Positions 1 through 8,518 of a DNA stretch of 64,000 nucleotides are shown piece by piece. Each line of letters opens with the position of its first letter. The stretch's first letter is position 1. The notes beneath the pieces were generated by a model, which was not told the origin of the DNA, did no database searches, and saw nothing but the letters and a program-made list of their open reading frames with translations. Made by a program: the position numbers and the translations under genes. The DNA comes from Phycisphaerales bacterium (GTDB taxonomy: Bacteria; Planctomycetota; Phycisphaerae; Phycisphaerales; UBA1924). The stretch is taken from the NCBI GenBank assembly GCA_016699835.1, contig CP064987.1, positions 2,046,001-2,110,000 on the forward strand. Reading direction: 5' to 3'.

Positions 1-482
1 AGTTCGCCTCTCTGGTCTCGATTCCAATATGTGACCTCAGAGTCAATCGATTCACGAACCCTAGTGAAGAATCTCCCTCGTATCGATTGCGTCGTGTCCA
101 CGTCGAGGTACGCCGACTCGTCGTGGGGACGGCGCAGGGCGTGTGTCAACAGGCGTGCATGTTCGCTGCGGGTGACCGGCATCGAGTGACTCGTGTATTG
201 CGATTGAAACGATAGGGATTTGCCCAGCATGCACGAGCAACCGTTGTGTGAATCTCGCATCCGACCCGATTGAACGCGTTCACCAACAACAGAGGCCGGG
301 TGCCCCGAGACGATGGTGGGGGCGTGGCACTTATCTCGCATCGAAGTGCTACTGAAGTCCGGTTCCTCCGGACTTCAGTGGCACGGTCAAGGCGTGAGTT
401 ATTGGTCACACCTCCTCCCCTCCCCTCGACTTCCGGTTCTTTCAGAAACCATTGAAAACCGGCATACCCTTGGGATGGCCCC
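1..482. other. 5' non-coding stretch with strong hairpin
   Basis: No convincing gene is seen here: open frames in the region lack the strong third-position GC bias of the surrounding genes and show no recognisable motifs. The stretch is less GC-rich than its surroundings. It holds one long perfect hairpin (listed separately) about 100 bp before the first gene. The left end may contain the regulatory region or tail of a gene lying outside the window. Confidence 0.5.
346..384. repeat. 17-bp-stem hairpin upstream of regulator gene
   Basis: The arms at 351-362 and 368-379 pair perfectly over 12 bp around a 5-nt loop (TTCCT). Five more pairs (346-350 with 380-384, one G-T wobble) extend the stem to 17 bp. 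No T-run follows on either side, so it is not a standard intrinsic terminator. It could be an operator, an RNA stem in a 5' leader, or a REP-like element. Confidence 0.7.
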
Positions 483-1331
483 ATGCCCGAGGCACTTCCC
501 AACCCGGCGCCCAATCTGCCGCCTGCCCATCACGGGCACGAGGGCGATGGTGGCGGCGTGGGCGAGGTCCGCACGCCCGAGTCGCCGGTTGTTCGCGAGG
601 GCCCGCATGTCCGTGAGGCACAGGACCGGTTCGTGGCGGTGTGGGGGCAGATGGGCGGGGCGTGGGGGATCAGCCGGACCATGGCCGAGGTCCACGCGCT
701 GCTCTACATCACCGGCGAGGCGATGTGCACCGACGACGTGATGGAGCGACTGCAGATCTCGCGGGGCAACGCGTCGATGTCGCTGCGGGCGCTCCTGGAC
801 TGGGGGATCATCGCGCGGGCGGCGGGACCGGCCGTCAAGATCGAGGGCGAGCGCGTGGATCGGCGCGAGTATTTCAGGGCCGAGCAGGACGTGTGGGCGA
901 TGTTCCGGGCGATCGTGCGTGAGCGGATCAAGCGCGAGGCCGAGCCGCTGCTGGCGTCGCTCTATGAGATTCGGGACCTGACGCCGGGCGAGGCCAGCGC
1001 GGGGAAGGCGTCGACCGCGAGGTCGCTCGCAGAAAAGTTGTCGGGCGGGAAGTCGGGTATGGGTGGGGTGTTGAAGGTCGGCGTGGACGCGCCCGATCGC
1101 GGCGTCGCCGAGCACCAGCGACGGCTGGACGACCTCGTCGAGTTCTTCGAGATGCTCGAGACATTGGCGCAGCAGTTTGTGAGCCCGGCGGGGCAGGGGC
1201 TGCGCCTCGCGGCGCGGGCGCTCACGAGCGTGGTGCCGACGCGTGGAGCGAAGAAGTCGCGCGGCGAGGCGAGGGCGAAGCGATCATCGAGCGGACCCAA
1301 GCGCGGCGGGAATGGGGAGGGCGGGCGATGA
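483..1331 (+). CDS. GbsR/MarR-family transcriptional regulator
   Basis: A 282-aa predicted DNA-binding regulator. After a Pro/Gly/His-rich, probably disordered leader of about 45 residues comes a winged-helix domain (about residues 50-150) with the GbsR-type layout: the segment GGAWGISRTMAEVHALLY, then a recognition-helix region (VMERLQISRGNASMSLRALL) and the wing. The C-terminal part is helical and ends in a Lys/Arg/Ser/Gly-rich tail. GbsR-type proteins control osmoprotectant genes in Bacillus, but in planctomycetes the family is broad and the target is unknown. The ATG at 483 is the first in frame. A long hairpin lies about 100 bp upstream. The stop overlaps the next ATG (ATGA). Confidence 0.85.
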   Translation: MPEALPNPAPNLPPAHHGHEGDGGGVGEVRTPESPVVREGPHVREAQDRFVAVWGQMGGAWGISRTMAEVHALLYITGEAMCTDDVMERLQISRGNASMSLRALLDWGIIARAAGPAVKIEGERVDRREYFRAEQDVWAMFRAIVRERIKREAEPLLASLYEIRDLTPGEASAGKASTARSLAEKLSGGKSGMGGVLKVGVDAPDRGVAEHQRRLDDLVEFFEMLETLAQQFVSPAGQGLRLAARALTSVVPTRGAKKSRGEARAKRSSSGPKRGGNGEGGR

Positions 1332-1900
1332 GCGCGATCCACCGCAATCGCGGGCTGAAACCCATCGACACGCCGATCGAGGTGCCGGGGCGTGTGCCGA
1401 CGTGCAAGCCGGACGCGGCAACAAGGATTCCCTCGTCATTCGAGATCCGCTGGTCGATCGCGCCGAGCGCGGCCACGCACCTCTGGCGAGAGGGCGAGGC
1501 GTCAACGCCCGGGCTCGCGGCGCCCACGCGAGTGTCGCTCGTGTGCAGCGTGTCCGTTGATCCAAGAAGCGAACACTCGGGCGGCCTTCGCCGGGGCACG
1601 GTCCATCACGCGCTTAAGGTCGAAGGGCAAGCGGCGCGGGATCTTGGATCGGCTGACGTCGTGATCACGCCGGAACCTCGCGGGCTTGTGCATGCCGATG
1701 AATCCCGGCGCGAGGATGGAACTGCAGGGTTCGCGTGCACGCTCCGGCTTGGGGATCCGAGTTCTGGTGTCGTTCCGGACGTTCTGTTCGCGCGGACGCC
1801 GATGCTCGTGGCATGCGGGCTTGCGGGCGGGCGGTTCGATCGCCCGGCGTTGGGCGAGGTGTGCTTCGGCGAGGCCGGGATCCAACAATGGGTGTCGTAA
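1328..1900 (+). CDS. hypothetical protein, doubtful frame
   Basis: A 190-aa frame whose ATG overlaps the stop of the regulator gene (ATGA), which is typical of translational coupling. The first half has the GC-rich third codon positions usual in this window. The second half (from about 1550) loses that bias and has many rare-looking codons, so the frame may be a decaying or spurious gene. No signal peptide, membrane helix or known motif is visible, and no function can be offered. Confidence 0.35.
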   Translation: MSAIHRNRGLKPIDTPIEVPGRVPTCKPDAATRIPSSFEIRWSIAPSAATHLWREGEASTPGLAAPTRVSLVCSVSVDPRSEHSGGLRRGTVHHALKVEGQAARDLGSADVVITPEPRGLVHADESRREDGTAGFACTLRLGDPSSGVVPDVLFARTPMLVACGLAGGRFDRPALGEVCFGEAGIQQWVS

Positions 1901-1985
1901 AGGGAGTGTTGCGCGGGGGGACTGCCCCGCGGCGGCGCGAGAGGTGAACAGGCCGGTTGCGGCCGACGACGGAGGATGCCCACCG

Positions 1986-3362
1986 ATGGACGTGAAGGGA
2001 ACGCGGTCTGCACCGGCTCGATCGATCACTCGTTTGCGGACGCTGGCGCATGGCGTTGTATGGGCCGGAGTGATCGGCGTGCTGGCCGCTGGACAGGTCG
2101 CATGCGAGAAGCCCGCGGAGTCGGCCCGCGTGGCCCCGTCGCAAGAGCCGGCGAAAGCGAGTGCGGCGAGCTTGACATCGAAGGCGACGCCGCCCGACGG
2201 CGTCACGCCCAATCAGCGCAAGGTGGACACGGCCAAAGGCGAGACTCCGGTGACGGACTCTTTAGCCGTGGCGAGCGCGGCCGAGGTGGACGCGCGGTTC
2301 GTCGGCCTCCACCCGCCGCTCAAGATCACGGGACACGACAACGGCGCGTGGCCCCTGATCCGCGCATGGGCGAGCGTCAGCCAGGAGACGTGGGACCTCG
2401 TGTCGTTCCCGGCGAAGGGCGTGCTCCCACCGGAGGTGGTCGAGGCGCTGTCGAAGAACGAGGCCCTCGTGGACGCGGTGGCCACGGCGGCTCGCATGCC
2501 GTACTGCGACTTCGGGTGGGATCGCTCGGCCGGCTTCCAGGCGACGCTCCCGCACCTGGATTTTCTCCAGGGGAGCATGCGGATGATGATGAACGAGGCT
2601 CGCCGCCAGATCGGGGACGAACCCAAGGCCGAGGCGAACGATCGTGCCGTCGTGGTGATCTCCGCGATGTACGGGCTGGCGAACGCGGCGAAGTCGGACG
2701 GCATCATCATCAGCGCGCTCGTCGGTGCGGCGATCGACGACAGCGCGTGCCAGACGGCGAGGCGACTGCTCGGGCGCGGCGCGCTCTCGATTCCCGGCGG
2801 GCGACGCATTCTCGCGGCGCTCGACGACCGTGACGGTGAGGATCCGTATGGCTTCCGCCTCGCGATCCGCGGCGAGCGTGACGCGATCGGGCGATGGCTC
2901 GATGCCCGGATCGCCAGGGGCGCGACCAGCGCCGACATGCGCAAGGAGTTCGCGGTTCTTCCCAACGTCGCGATGAACGCCGACGAGGCGCTCCTGACGA
3001 TGTCGCCGGCGGAACTCAAGGCCGACTGGGCCAAGGCTTCTCCCATCTTCGACACGATGATCGGACTCCTGGGCGATTCCGAGGCGAGCGAGAAGTACAA
3101 GCCCACGGCCACAAAGATCGCCGCGGGCGAGCACGGGCGGCTGGGGATGTACCTCGCGCCGAGCGCCGACGCGATCTTCCCGAAGTATGCCGCGATCGAT
3201 CGTTCGGTGCAGACGGCGAGGATCGAACTCGTGCGCTTCAGCGTCACGACCGACGAACTCCAGGGGCTGATGCCCGGCGCCCCGACGGGTCCAACCGGCC
3301 CGATCGGGCCTCAGGCACCCGCCGAGCCGGCGGGTCCGAAGCAGGCGCCGCCGACGCCCTAG
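1986..3362 (+). CDS. hypothetical exported protein, possible lipoprotein
   Basis: A 458-aa protein. The start at 1986 is chosen because GGAGG at about 1971-1975 sits at good spacing and the frame further upstream has poor coding character. Residues 1-40 form an N-terminal export signal: basic Arg/Lys residues, a hydrophobic stretch, then GQVAC with a cysteine that could be lipidated, although the residue at -3 (Gln) is not a classical lipobox. A low-complexity Ala/Thr/Pro/Lys linker follows, then a mainly helical domain (about 90-430). The C-terminus is Gly-Pro rich (PTGPTGPIGPQAPAEPAGP). The family is not recognised. The next gene is tRNA-Arg, 32 bp downstream. Confidence 0.8.
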   Translation: MDVKGTRSAPARSITRLRTLAHGVVWAGVIGVLAAGQVACEKPAESARVAPSQEPAKASAASLTSKATPPDGVTPNQRKVDTAKGETPVTDSLAVASAAEVDARFVGLHPPLKITGHDNGAWPLIRAWASVSQETWDLVSFPAKGVLPPEVVEALSKNEALVDAVATAARMPYCDFGWDRSAGFQATLPHLDFLQGSMRMMMNEARRQIGDEPKAEANDRAVVVISAMYGLANAAKSDGIIISALVGAAIDDSACQTARRLLGRGALSIPGGRRILAALDDRDGEDPYGFRLAIRGERDAIGRWLDARIARGATSADMRKEFAVLPNVAMNADEALLTMSPAELKADWAKASPIFDTMIGLLGDSEASEKYKPTATKIAAGEHGRLGMYLAPSADAIFPKYAAIDRSVQTARIELVRFSVTTDELQGLMPGAPTGPTGPIGPQAPAEPAGPKQAPPTP

Positions 3363-3394
3363 AGTGATGCGGAACGCGACAGCATGTGCGTGTT

Positions 3395-3469
3395 GGCCCC
3401 GTAGCTCAGTTGGATCAGAGCACCGTGCTTCGAACGCGGGGGTCGCAGGTTCGAGCCCTGCCGGGGTCG
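3395..3469 (+). tRNA. tRNA-Arg (anticodon UCG)
   Basis: A complete cloverleaf is readable. Acceptor arms GGCCCCG (3395-3401) and CGGGGTC (3462-3468) pair with one G-T wobble, and the discriminator is G. The D arm is GCTCAGTTGGATCAGAGC. The anticodon stem CCGTG/CGCGG encloses loop CTTCGAA, so the anticodon is TCG, reading CGA. The T arm is GCAGG-TTCGAGC-CCTGC. No CCA is encoded (TTT follows). There is essentially no variable-arm expansion, as expected for arginine. Confidence 0.93.
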
Positions 3470-3515
3470 TTTGGATGTGGGACGACGCAGATTCAGCGGA
3501 TGACGCGAAAGCCGA

Positions 3516-4805
3516 CTAGCGATCGAGTTCCGCCGCGACGACGTTGATGGAGCCGATGATCGCGACGATGTCGCTCAGCAGGTGCCCCTCGGTGATCTTG
3601 CTGACGATCGAGTAGTTGATGAAGCAGGGCGGACGGGTCTTGGCGCGCCAGGCGCGTGCGCTCCCGTCGCTCACGAGGAAGTACCCCAGTTCGCCATTGG
3701 CCGACTCCTGACACGAATAGCACTCGGCGATCGGGGGCGTCCACCCGCGGTTGGTCATGATGAGTTCGAAGTGCTGGATCAGCCCCTCGATCGAGCCATA
3801 GACCTCGCGCTTGGGGGGCTTGGTCATCTTGCCATCGGCGAAGGCGTCCACAGGCCCCGCGGGGATCTTGTCGATCAACTGCTCGATGATCGCGAGGCTC
3901 TGCTTCATCTCCTCGACGCGGACGAGGTACCGCGTGTAGGCGTCGCCCACGTCGGCGATGGGGACCTTGAACTTGACGGCCTCGGCGCCCTGCCCGTCCC
4001 AGTTGTCGGCGTAGCAGAGATACGGCTCGTCCTTGCGGATGTCGCGCTTCACGCCGCTCGCCCTGGCCATGGGTCCGGTGAGCGACCAGTCCATCGCGTC
4101 CTGCTTGGTGATGACGCCGATGCCCTGCGTGCGGTCCATGAAGATGCGGTTGCGGTTGAGGAGGGTCTCGAGGTCCTTGATGGCGCCGGGAACCTCGACG
4201 CGGATGAGGGCCTTGACCAGGCGCTTGAAGGTCTCCTCGTCGGGCAGGTCCTGCATCAGGCCGCCGACGCGGGTCCAGTCGGGGTGGAAGCGCTGCCCGG
4301 AGACATAGTCGCAGAGGTCATAGATCTTCTCGCGGACGTTGAAGGCGTAGATGAAGCCGGTGAAAGCGTTGAGGTCGAGGCCCGCCGCCCCGACGCAGAG
4401 GAGGTGGTTCTGGATGCGGGCGACCTCCGCCATGATCGTGCGGAGGACCTTGCAGCGTGGCGTGATCTCGATGTCGAACAACTTCTCGACCGCCCCGTGC
4501 CACGCGATGTCGTTGGCGATCGGGGAGAGGTAGTCCATGCGGCTGACGATGGTGACGTACTGGTTGTAGTCGAGGTGCTCGGCGAGTTTCTCGAACCCGC
4601 TGTGGAGGTAGCCGATGTGGGGCGTGACGCGGGCGATGCGCTCGCCATCGAGTTCCATGACGAGGCGCAGCGTCGTGTGCGTCGCGGGGTGCTGGGGCCC
4701 GAAGTTCAGGACCCAGCGGTCGCCGGTGTCCACGTGCTCCTTGAGATAGGGCGTGGTGTCGGTGTCGACTCCGAGGGCGTCTTCGGGCTTGATGGTGAAG
4801 GGCAT
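3516..4805 (-). CDS. nuoD: NADH-quinone oxidoreductase subunit D
   Basis: NuoD is the 49-kDa-type subunit of respiratory complex I and lines the quinone-binding pocket on the cytoplasmic arm. The 429-aa product carries family signatures: NFGPQHPATHTTLR near residue 35, PHIGYLHSGFEKLAE, RMDYLSPIANDIAW, GPMARASGVKRDIRKDEPY, and near the C-terminus SDGSARAWRAKTRPPCFINY and DIVAIIGSINVVAAELDR. The ATG at 4805 has an AGGA ribosome site and matches the family start; an upstream ATG would add 21 unrelated residues. No other nuo gene lies on either side: the gene is divergent from a phosphatase gene and convergent with tRNA-Arg, so it is a solitary complex I gene. Confidence 0.96.
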   Translation of the reverse strand: MPFTIKPEDALGVDTDTTPYLKEHVDTGDRWVLNFGPQHPATHTTLRLVMELDGERIARVTPHIGYLHSGFEKLAEHLDYNQYVTIVSRMDYLSPIANDIAWHGAVEKLFDIEITPRCKVLRTIMAEVARIQNHLLCVGAAGLDLNAFTGFIYAFNVREKIYDLCDYVSGQRFHPDWTRVGGLMQDLPDEETFKRLVKALIRVEVPGAIKDLETLLNRNRIFMDRTQGIGVITKQDAMDWSLTGPMARASGVKRDIRKDEPYLCYADNWDGQGAEAVKFKVPIADVGDAYTRYLVRVEEMKQSLAIIEQLIDKIPAGPVDAFADGKMTKPPKREVYGSIEGLIQHFELIMTNRGWTPPIAECYSCQESANGELGYFLVSDGSARAWRAKTRPPCFINYSIVSKITEGHLLSDIVAIIGSINVVAAELDR

Positions 4806-4996
4806 GAGTTCCTCACAACGGACGGTCAATCGGCCGGGCATCCGTGGACTCCCGGCAAAGTCCGCCATGATAGCGCGATCCCGGTGTCACCCCAAACACA
4901 CACCCGACGGGAAATCCTCACACGATCTGAACGCACCTCGAAGTGTGAAGTGATCAGGAACTTCTAGAGTGTGGGTGAACATTCTGGAGTTGAACC

Positions 4997-6400
4997 GTGA
5001 AGTCCGACCCGCTCTCGCTTAGCCGTCGCTCGTTCCTGCTCCAGGCCGCCGCCACTCCTCTGGCGTTCTCGGCATTGAGCCTGCTGCTCACCCGCACGGG
5101 CTTCGCGTCCGGGCCCACGCCGGCTCCCTTCGGGCCGATCAAGCGCGACCCGCATCGCCTTCTCGACCTCCCCGAGGGGTTCACCTACACGGTGCTCATC
5201 CGCAACGGCGACACGATGACCGATGGACTCTTCTCGCCGGGACAGCCCGATGGCATGGCCGCCTTCGGGAGCGGACCCGGAAAGACCACGCTCATCCGCA
5301 ACCACGAGATCATCGAGAACGAGGGCATGAGCGCCTTCGGCAAGAAGGCCGAGAGGCTCGATCGCGTCGATTTCTCGCGCGTATACGACCGCGGCAAGGA
5401 GATCCCTCCCTTCGGCGGCACGACGACACTCATCTACAACCACGAGACCGACTCCCTCGAGGCGTCCTTTATGAGCCTCGCGGGCACGTGCTACAACTGC
5501 GCGGGCGGGCCCACACCCTGGAACTCATGGCTCTCGTGCGAGGAGGACGTCACGCGCGCAGGCGGGTCGTTCCAGCGCGACCACGGCTACGTCTTTGAGG
5601 TGCCCGTCACGTCCTCGCCAGGTCTCGTTTATCCAAAGCCTATCACCGCGATGGGACGCTTCCGCCACGAGGCGACCGCGGTCGATCCAAACTCCGGTGT
5701 CGTCTATCTCACCGAGGACCGCCCCGATGGCATCCTCTATCGCTATATCCCCACCGTCCCGGGCAAACTCCACGAGGGCGGACGCTTCCAGGTGCTGCGA
5801 GTGAAAGGCCGCCCCTCCTGTGACACGCGCAACTGGGAGTCGCGATCGATCAAACTCAACGAACGCATGGATGTCGAGTGGTTCGATATCGACGGCATCG
5901 ACTCGCCCGCCGACGATCTTCGCTATCGCGGCTATGACCGCGGTGCCGCCCGCTTCGCCCGCAACGAGGGAATGTGGTACGGCAACGACGGGGTCTACTT
6001 CGCCTCGACCAACGGCGGCCCCGCGCTCGCCGGGCAGATCTGGCGGTATGTCCCCAGCCCCCACGAGGGAACGCCCCAGGAGAAGGACGCCCCCGCGACG
6101 CTCACGCTCTTTGTCGAGTCGCCCGAGGCCTCGATCATGAACATGTGCGACAATATCTGCGTCGCGCCCTGGGGCGACCTCTTCGTCTGCGAGGATGGCA
6201 CCGACGTCAATCGCGTGTTGCAGGTCACGCGCGAGGGCGAGGTCCACGTCTTTGCACGCAACGCGCTCAGCAAGTCCGAGTTCTGCGGCGGGTGCTTCTC
6301 GCCCGACGGGAGCGTCTTCTTCGTCAACAGTCAGGCCGACGGCGCCACCTACGCCATCAAGGGTCCATGGCAACGCTCGAACGCGAGCGTGTCGCGGTAG
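4997..6400 (+). CDS. PhoX-family (DUF839) phosphatase, Tat-exported
   Basis: A 467-aa predicted periplasmic phosphomonoesterase of the PhoX type, whose characterised members use calcium and iron. The N-terminus has a twin-arginine signal (LSRRSFLLQ) and a hydrophobic stretch ending near FASG. Family features include LPEGFTYTVL, GMAAF, TLIRNHE, and the conserved CYNCAGGPTPWNSWLSCEED segment near residue 165, followed by beta-propeller-like strands with GRFRHEATAVDP and VYLTEDRPDGILYRYIP. The start is a GTG preceded by GGAG at 4986-4989. It is divergent from nuoD and no transporter or pho regulator is adjacent. Substrate is inferred from family only. Confidence 0.88.
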   Translation: MKSDPLSLSRRSFLLQAAATPLAFSALSLLLTRTGFASGPTPAPFGPIKRDPHRLLDLPEGFTYTVLIRNGDTMTDGLFSPGQPDGMAAFGSGPGKTTLIRNHEIIENEGMSAFGKKAERLDRVDFSRVYDRGKEIPPFGGTTTLIYNHETDSLEASFMSLAGTCYNCAGGPTPWNSWLSCEEDVTRAGGSFQRDHGYVFEVPVTSSPGLVYPKPITAMGRFRHEATAVDPNSGVVYLTEDRPDGILYRYIPTVPGKLHEGGRFQVLRVKGRPSCDTRNWESRSIKLNERMDVEWFDIDGIDSPADDLRYRGYDRGAARFARNEGMWYGNDGVYFASTNGGPALAGQIWRYVPSPHEGTPQEKDAPATLTLFVESPEASIMNMCDNICVAPWGDLFVCEDGTDVNRVLQVTREGEVHVFARNALSKSEFCGGCFSPDGSVFFVNSQADGATYAIKGPWQRSNASVSR

Positions 6401-6401
6401 G

Positions 6402-6415
6402 AGTCCGTACGGACT
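6402..6415. repeat. 14-bp perfect palindrome after phoX-like gene
   Basis: AGTCCGTACGGACT lies directly after the stop codon of the phosphatase gene. It is perfectly self-complementary. There is no T-run behind it, so it may be a protein-binding site or simple chance rather than a terminator. Confidence 0.5.
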
Positions 6416-6526
6416 ATCAGTTTGACCCGGCGCGACGCCGTAACAAAGCGTTTGCGTTTGTGTGAACGTATCTTGACAGTTAGGCAGTGTTTCGGGACAC
6501 TGGCGGCACACTGATGTGAGTTGACT

Positions 6527-8011
6527 ATGTCCTACGACAGGATCGCTGGTCTGGGGTCTCGATCCACAGGGATATTGGCGGTGCTGCTTGCGTCGATATC
6601 GCTCACGCCGGCGTCACACGCGCAGTGTGTGGCGGTCCTCCCGCCCCTCACAACTCAGGGCGACGCCCCGCCGTTCGTCTCCAGTCCACGCTCGTTCGTG
6701 TGGGACTCACTGCGTCAACGCGGCGTCGTCATCGCGAACTCCGGCGAGACCTGGTCGTGGAACGGCACCCGATTCGAGCGCCTTGCGGCCGCCTTCTCGT
6801 CCTTCACCAACGCGGCCCACATCAACTGTGCGTACGACGAACTCCGCGATCGCATCGTCGCCTTCGGTGGCCGAAAGAACTCGACCGACGACGCCTCCAC
6901 GTATGAGTTTGATGGCGTGACATGGTCGCAGGTCGCCACGACCGGGCCTGCGCCGCGTGGCGGGCACGCGATGATCTATGACCCATCTCGTCATTCGGTC
7001 CTGCTCATGGGCGGATTTCCGTATGCCGAGACCTGCAACAACTACTTCGCCGACACGTGGGCTTGGGATGGGTCGCAGTGGGTCCAACTCGCCGACGCGA
7101 ACAACAGCCCGGGCGCTCGCGGCGACGCGACCATCGCCTTCGACTGGATTCGAGGCGTCACGGTGCTCTTTGGCGGCTATCGACGCTGCACCGGCAACCT
7201 CGAGGACACCTGGGAGTTCAACGGCACAACCTGGACCAATCGCTCGCCGACGCCCCAACCCCAGACACGGCCACCCGCGTCGCCTCTCGCCGCGATGTAT
7301 TACAACTTTGCCCGGTCCCGCGTCGAGATGGTCTCGCGCCAGTTCAGCACCACACAACTCTGGTGGTGGAGCGGTTCGGGCTGGAACCTCGTTCCGTTCA
7401 CCGGTTCGCAGCCCCAGATCTCCAGCCTGGGCTACGCGGGCATCGCGTTCGACCCGGGCCGTGTCCAGACGAACATCCTTTTGAACGGCACAGACTTCCA
7501 TCGATTCGGTGATGGTCGACCAGTTGTCACGCTCAACTGCCCCAGCGACTATGTGGCCCGCGTCGGCGGTCAACTCCCACAACCCTGGTTCCGTGTCACC
7601 CAGACGAGCGTTGTCTCGCCCGTGTCGTACCAGTGGTTCCACGATGGCGTGCCCGTCACGATACGATTCGGAGGCGCTACCTCGCCCTCCATGTTCCCGC
7701 CTTCGGCGCTGCTCGCGTCGGATTTCGGCGACTACACCTGTGTCGCGACAAACTCGTGCGGCTCGACGACCAGCCCGACCATCACGCTTCGCGTCGCCTG
7801 TCCCGCAGACTTTGTCGACGCCTCAACCGGTTCGCCCTTCACCGTCGATGACGCGGTGACGATCGATGACCTCCTCTTCTATCTCGACCGGTTCAACGCC
7901 GGGAACACCGTCGCCGACCTCGACGACGGCAGCGGCGACGGCGTCCCGGATGGGGCCGTCACCATCGACGATCTGTTGTACTACCTTGCCCACTTCTCGG
8001 CCGGGTGCTGA
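6527..8011 (+). CDS. secreted kelch/Ig protein with GC-type dockerin
   Basis: A 494-aa secreted protein. The signal peptide spans about 1-33 and ends SHAQ. Residues about 45-325 are a kelch-like beta-propeller: recurring YD..R..V..FGG blades and TWSWNG/TWAWDG/TWEFNG/WWWSG strands. Residues about 335-425 form an Ig-like domain with paired cysteines and YQWFHDGVPV...DFGDYTCVATN. The C-terminus is a dockerin-like doublet: a degenerate first repeat (VTIDDLLFYLDRF) and a canonical second (DLDDGSGDGVPDGAVTIDD), ending FSAGC. The same tail occurs on nine genes at 32.7-50.5 kb, so this is an outlying member of that family. The ATG at 6527 is preferred over a TTG six bases upstream. Confidence 0.85.
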   Translation: MSYDRIAGLGSRSTGILAVLLASISLTPASHAQCVAVLPPLTTQGDAPPFVSSPRSFVWDSLRQRGVVIANSGETWSWNGTRFERLAAAFSSFTNAAHINCAYDELRDRIVAFGGRKNSTDDASTYEFDGVTWSQVATTGPAPRGGHAMIYDPSRHSVLLMGGFPYAETCNNYFADTWAWDGSQWVQLADANNSPGARGDATIAFDWIRGVTVLFGGYRRCTGNLEDTWEFNGTTWTNRSPTPQPQTRPPASPLAAMYYNFARSRVEMVSRQFSTTQLWWWSGSGWNLVPFTGSQPQISSLGYAGIAFDPGRVQTNILLNGTDFHRFGDGRPVVTLNCPSDYVARVGGQLPQPWFRVTQTSVVSPVSYQWFHDGVPVTIRFGGATSPSMFPPSALLASDFGDYTCVATNSCGSTTSPTITLRVACPADFVDASTGSPFTVDDAVTIDDLLFYLDRFNAGNTVADLDDGSGDGVPDGAVTIDDLLYYLAHFSAGC

Positions 8012-8018
8012 TTGGCCT

Positions 8019-8038
8019 CCTCTGTGCGGGGACAGAGG
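8019..8038. repeat. 7-bp-stem hairpin after kelch gene
   Basis: CCTCTGT and ACAGAGG pair around a 6-nt loop eight bases after the stop codon. There is no T-run, so a Rho-independent terminator is doubtful. It may protect the mRNA 3' end. Confidence 0.4.
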
Positions 8039-8203
8039 TGTGGCACCCGTCTGCTCCTCTCGTGAAAGACCGGCGGTACAGCCATTCGCGTCGAGCATGG
8101 GCGTGGCTCCCGCTATCATCCGGCGACTCGCCCGGTCGGCGCCATGGTGTTGCGCCCGCCCGTATTGGTCTGTCACTTCGAGCCGTGCCCATCAGGAATC
8201 GCC

Positions 8204-8470
8204 ATGCCCCACATCATCGCCGAGCCTTGCATCGCGACGAAGGACACCTCGTGTGTCGAGGTCTGCCCGGTGGATTGCATCCACCCGACGAAGAACGAGC
8301 CCGACTTCGCGTCCGCGACGCAGTTATACATCGACCCCGACACCTGCATCGACTGTGGCCTGTGCGTGGACGAGTGCCCCGTCAAGGCGATCTTTCCGCA
8401 AGAGGACCTTCCCAGCGAGTGGAACAAGTATGTCCAGGTGAACCTGGACTACTACAAGAGCAAGGGCTGA
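8204..8470 (+). CDS. 7Fe-type ferredoxin
   Basis: An 88-aa iron-sulfur electron carrier. The first cluster motif is C-x7-C-x3-CPVDC (CIATKDTSCVEVCPVDC), the pattern of FdxA-like 3Fe-4S/4Fe-4S ferredoxins. The second is the canonical CIDCGLCVDECPVKAI. The tail LDYYKSKG is typical of short bacterial ferredoxins. The ATG at 8204 places the first cysteine at residue 9, as in the family; upstream in-frame residues are not conserved-looking. It stands alone between a secreted-protein gene and a convergent membrane-protein gene, so its redox partner is unknown. Confidence 0.92.
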   Translation: MPHIIAEPCIATKDTSCVEVCPVDCIHPTKNEPDFASATQLYIDPDTCIDCGLCVDECPVKAIFPQEDLPSEWNKYVQVNLDYYKSKG

Positions 8471-8518
8471 GCGAGTTTCCGTGGGTTCGGGATGCGGGCG
8501 TGTTGTCCTGAAGGCCCG

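Noticed and set aside
399..1115. Minus-strand open frame opposite the GbsR-like regulator
   Set aside because: It overlaps a recognisable winged-helix gene and has the composition of an antisense frame.
1502..2212. Minus-strand open frame spanning the doubtful gene and the start of the exported protein
   Set aside because: It overlaps the well-supported start and signal region of the plus-strand gene at 1986 and shows an Arg/Pro/Ala/Ser-rich antisense composition.
3582..4967. Long plus-strand open frame opposite nuoD
   Set aside because: It is the antisense shadow of a well-identified gene and encodes a Val/Asp/Leu/Gly-rich product with no family features.
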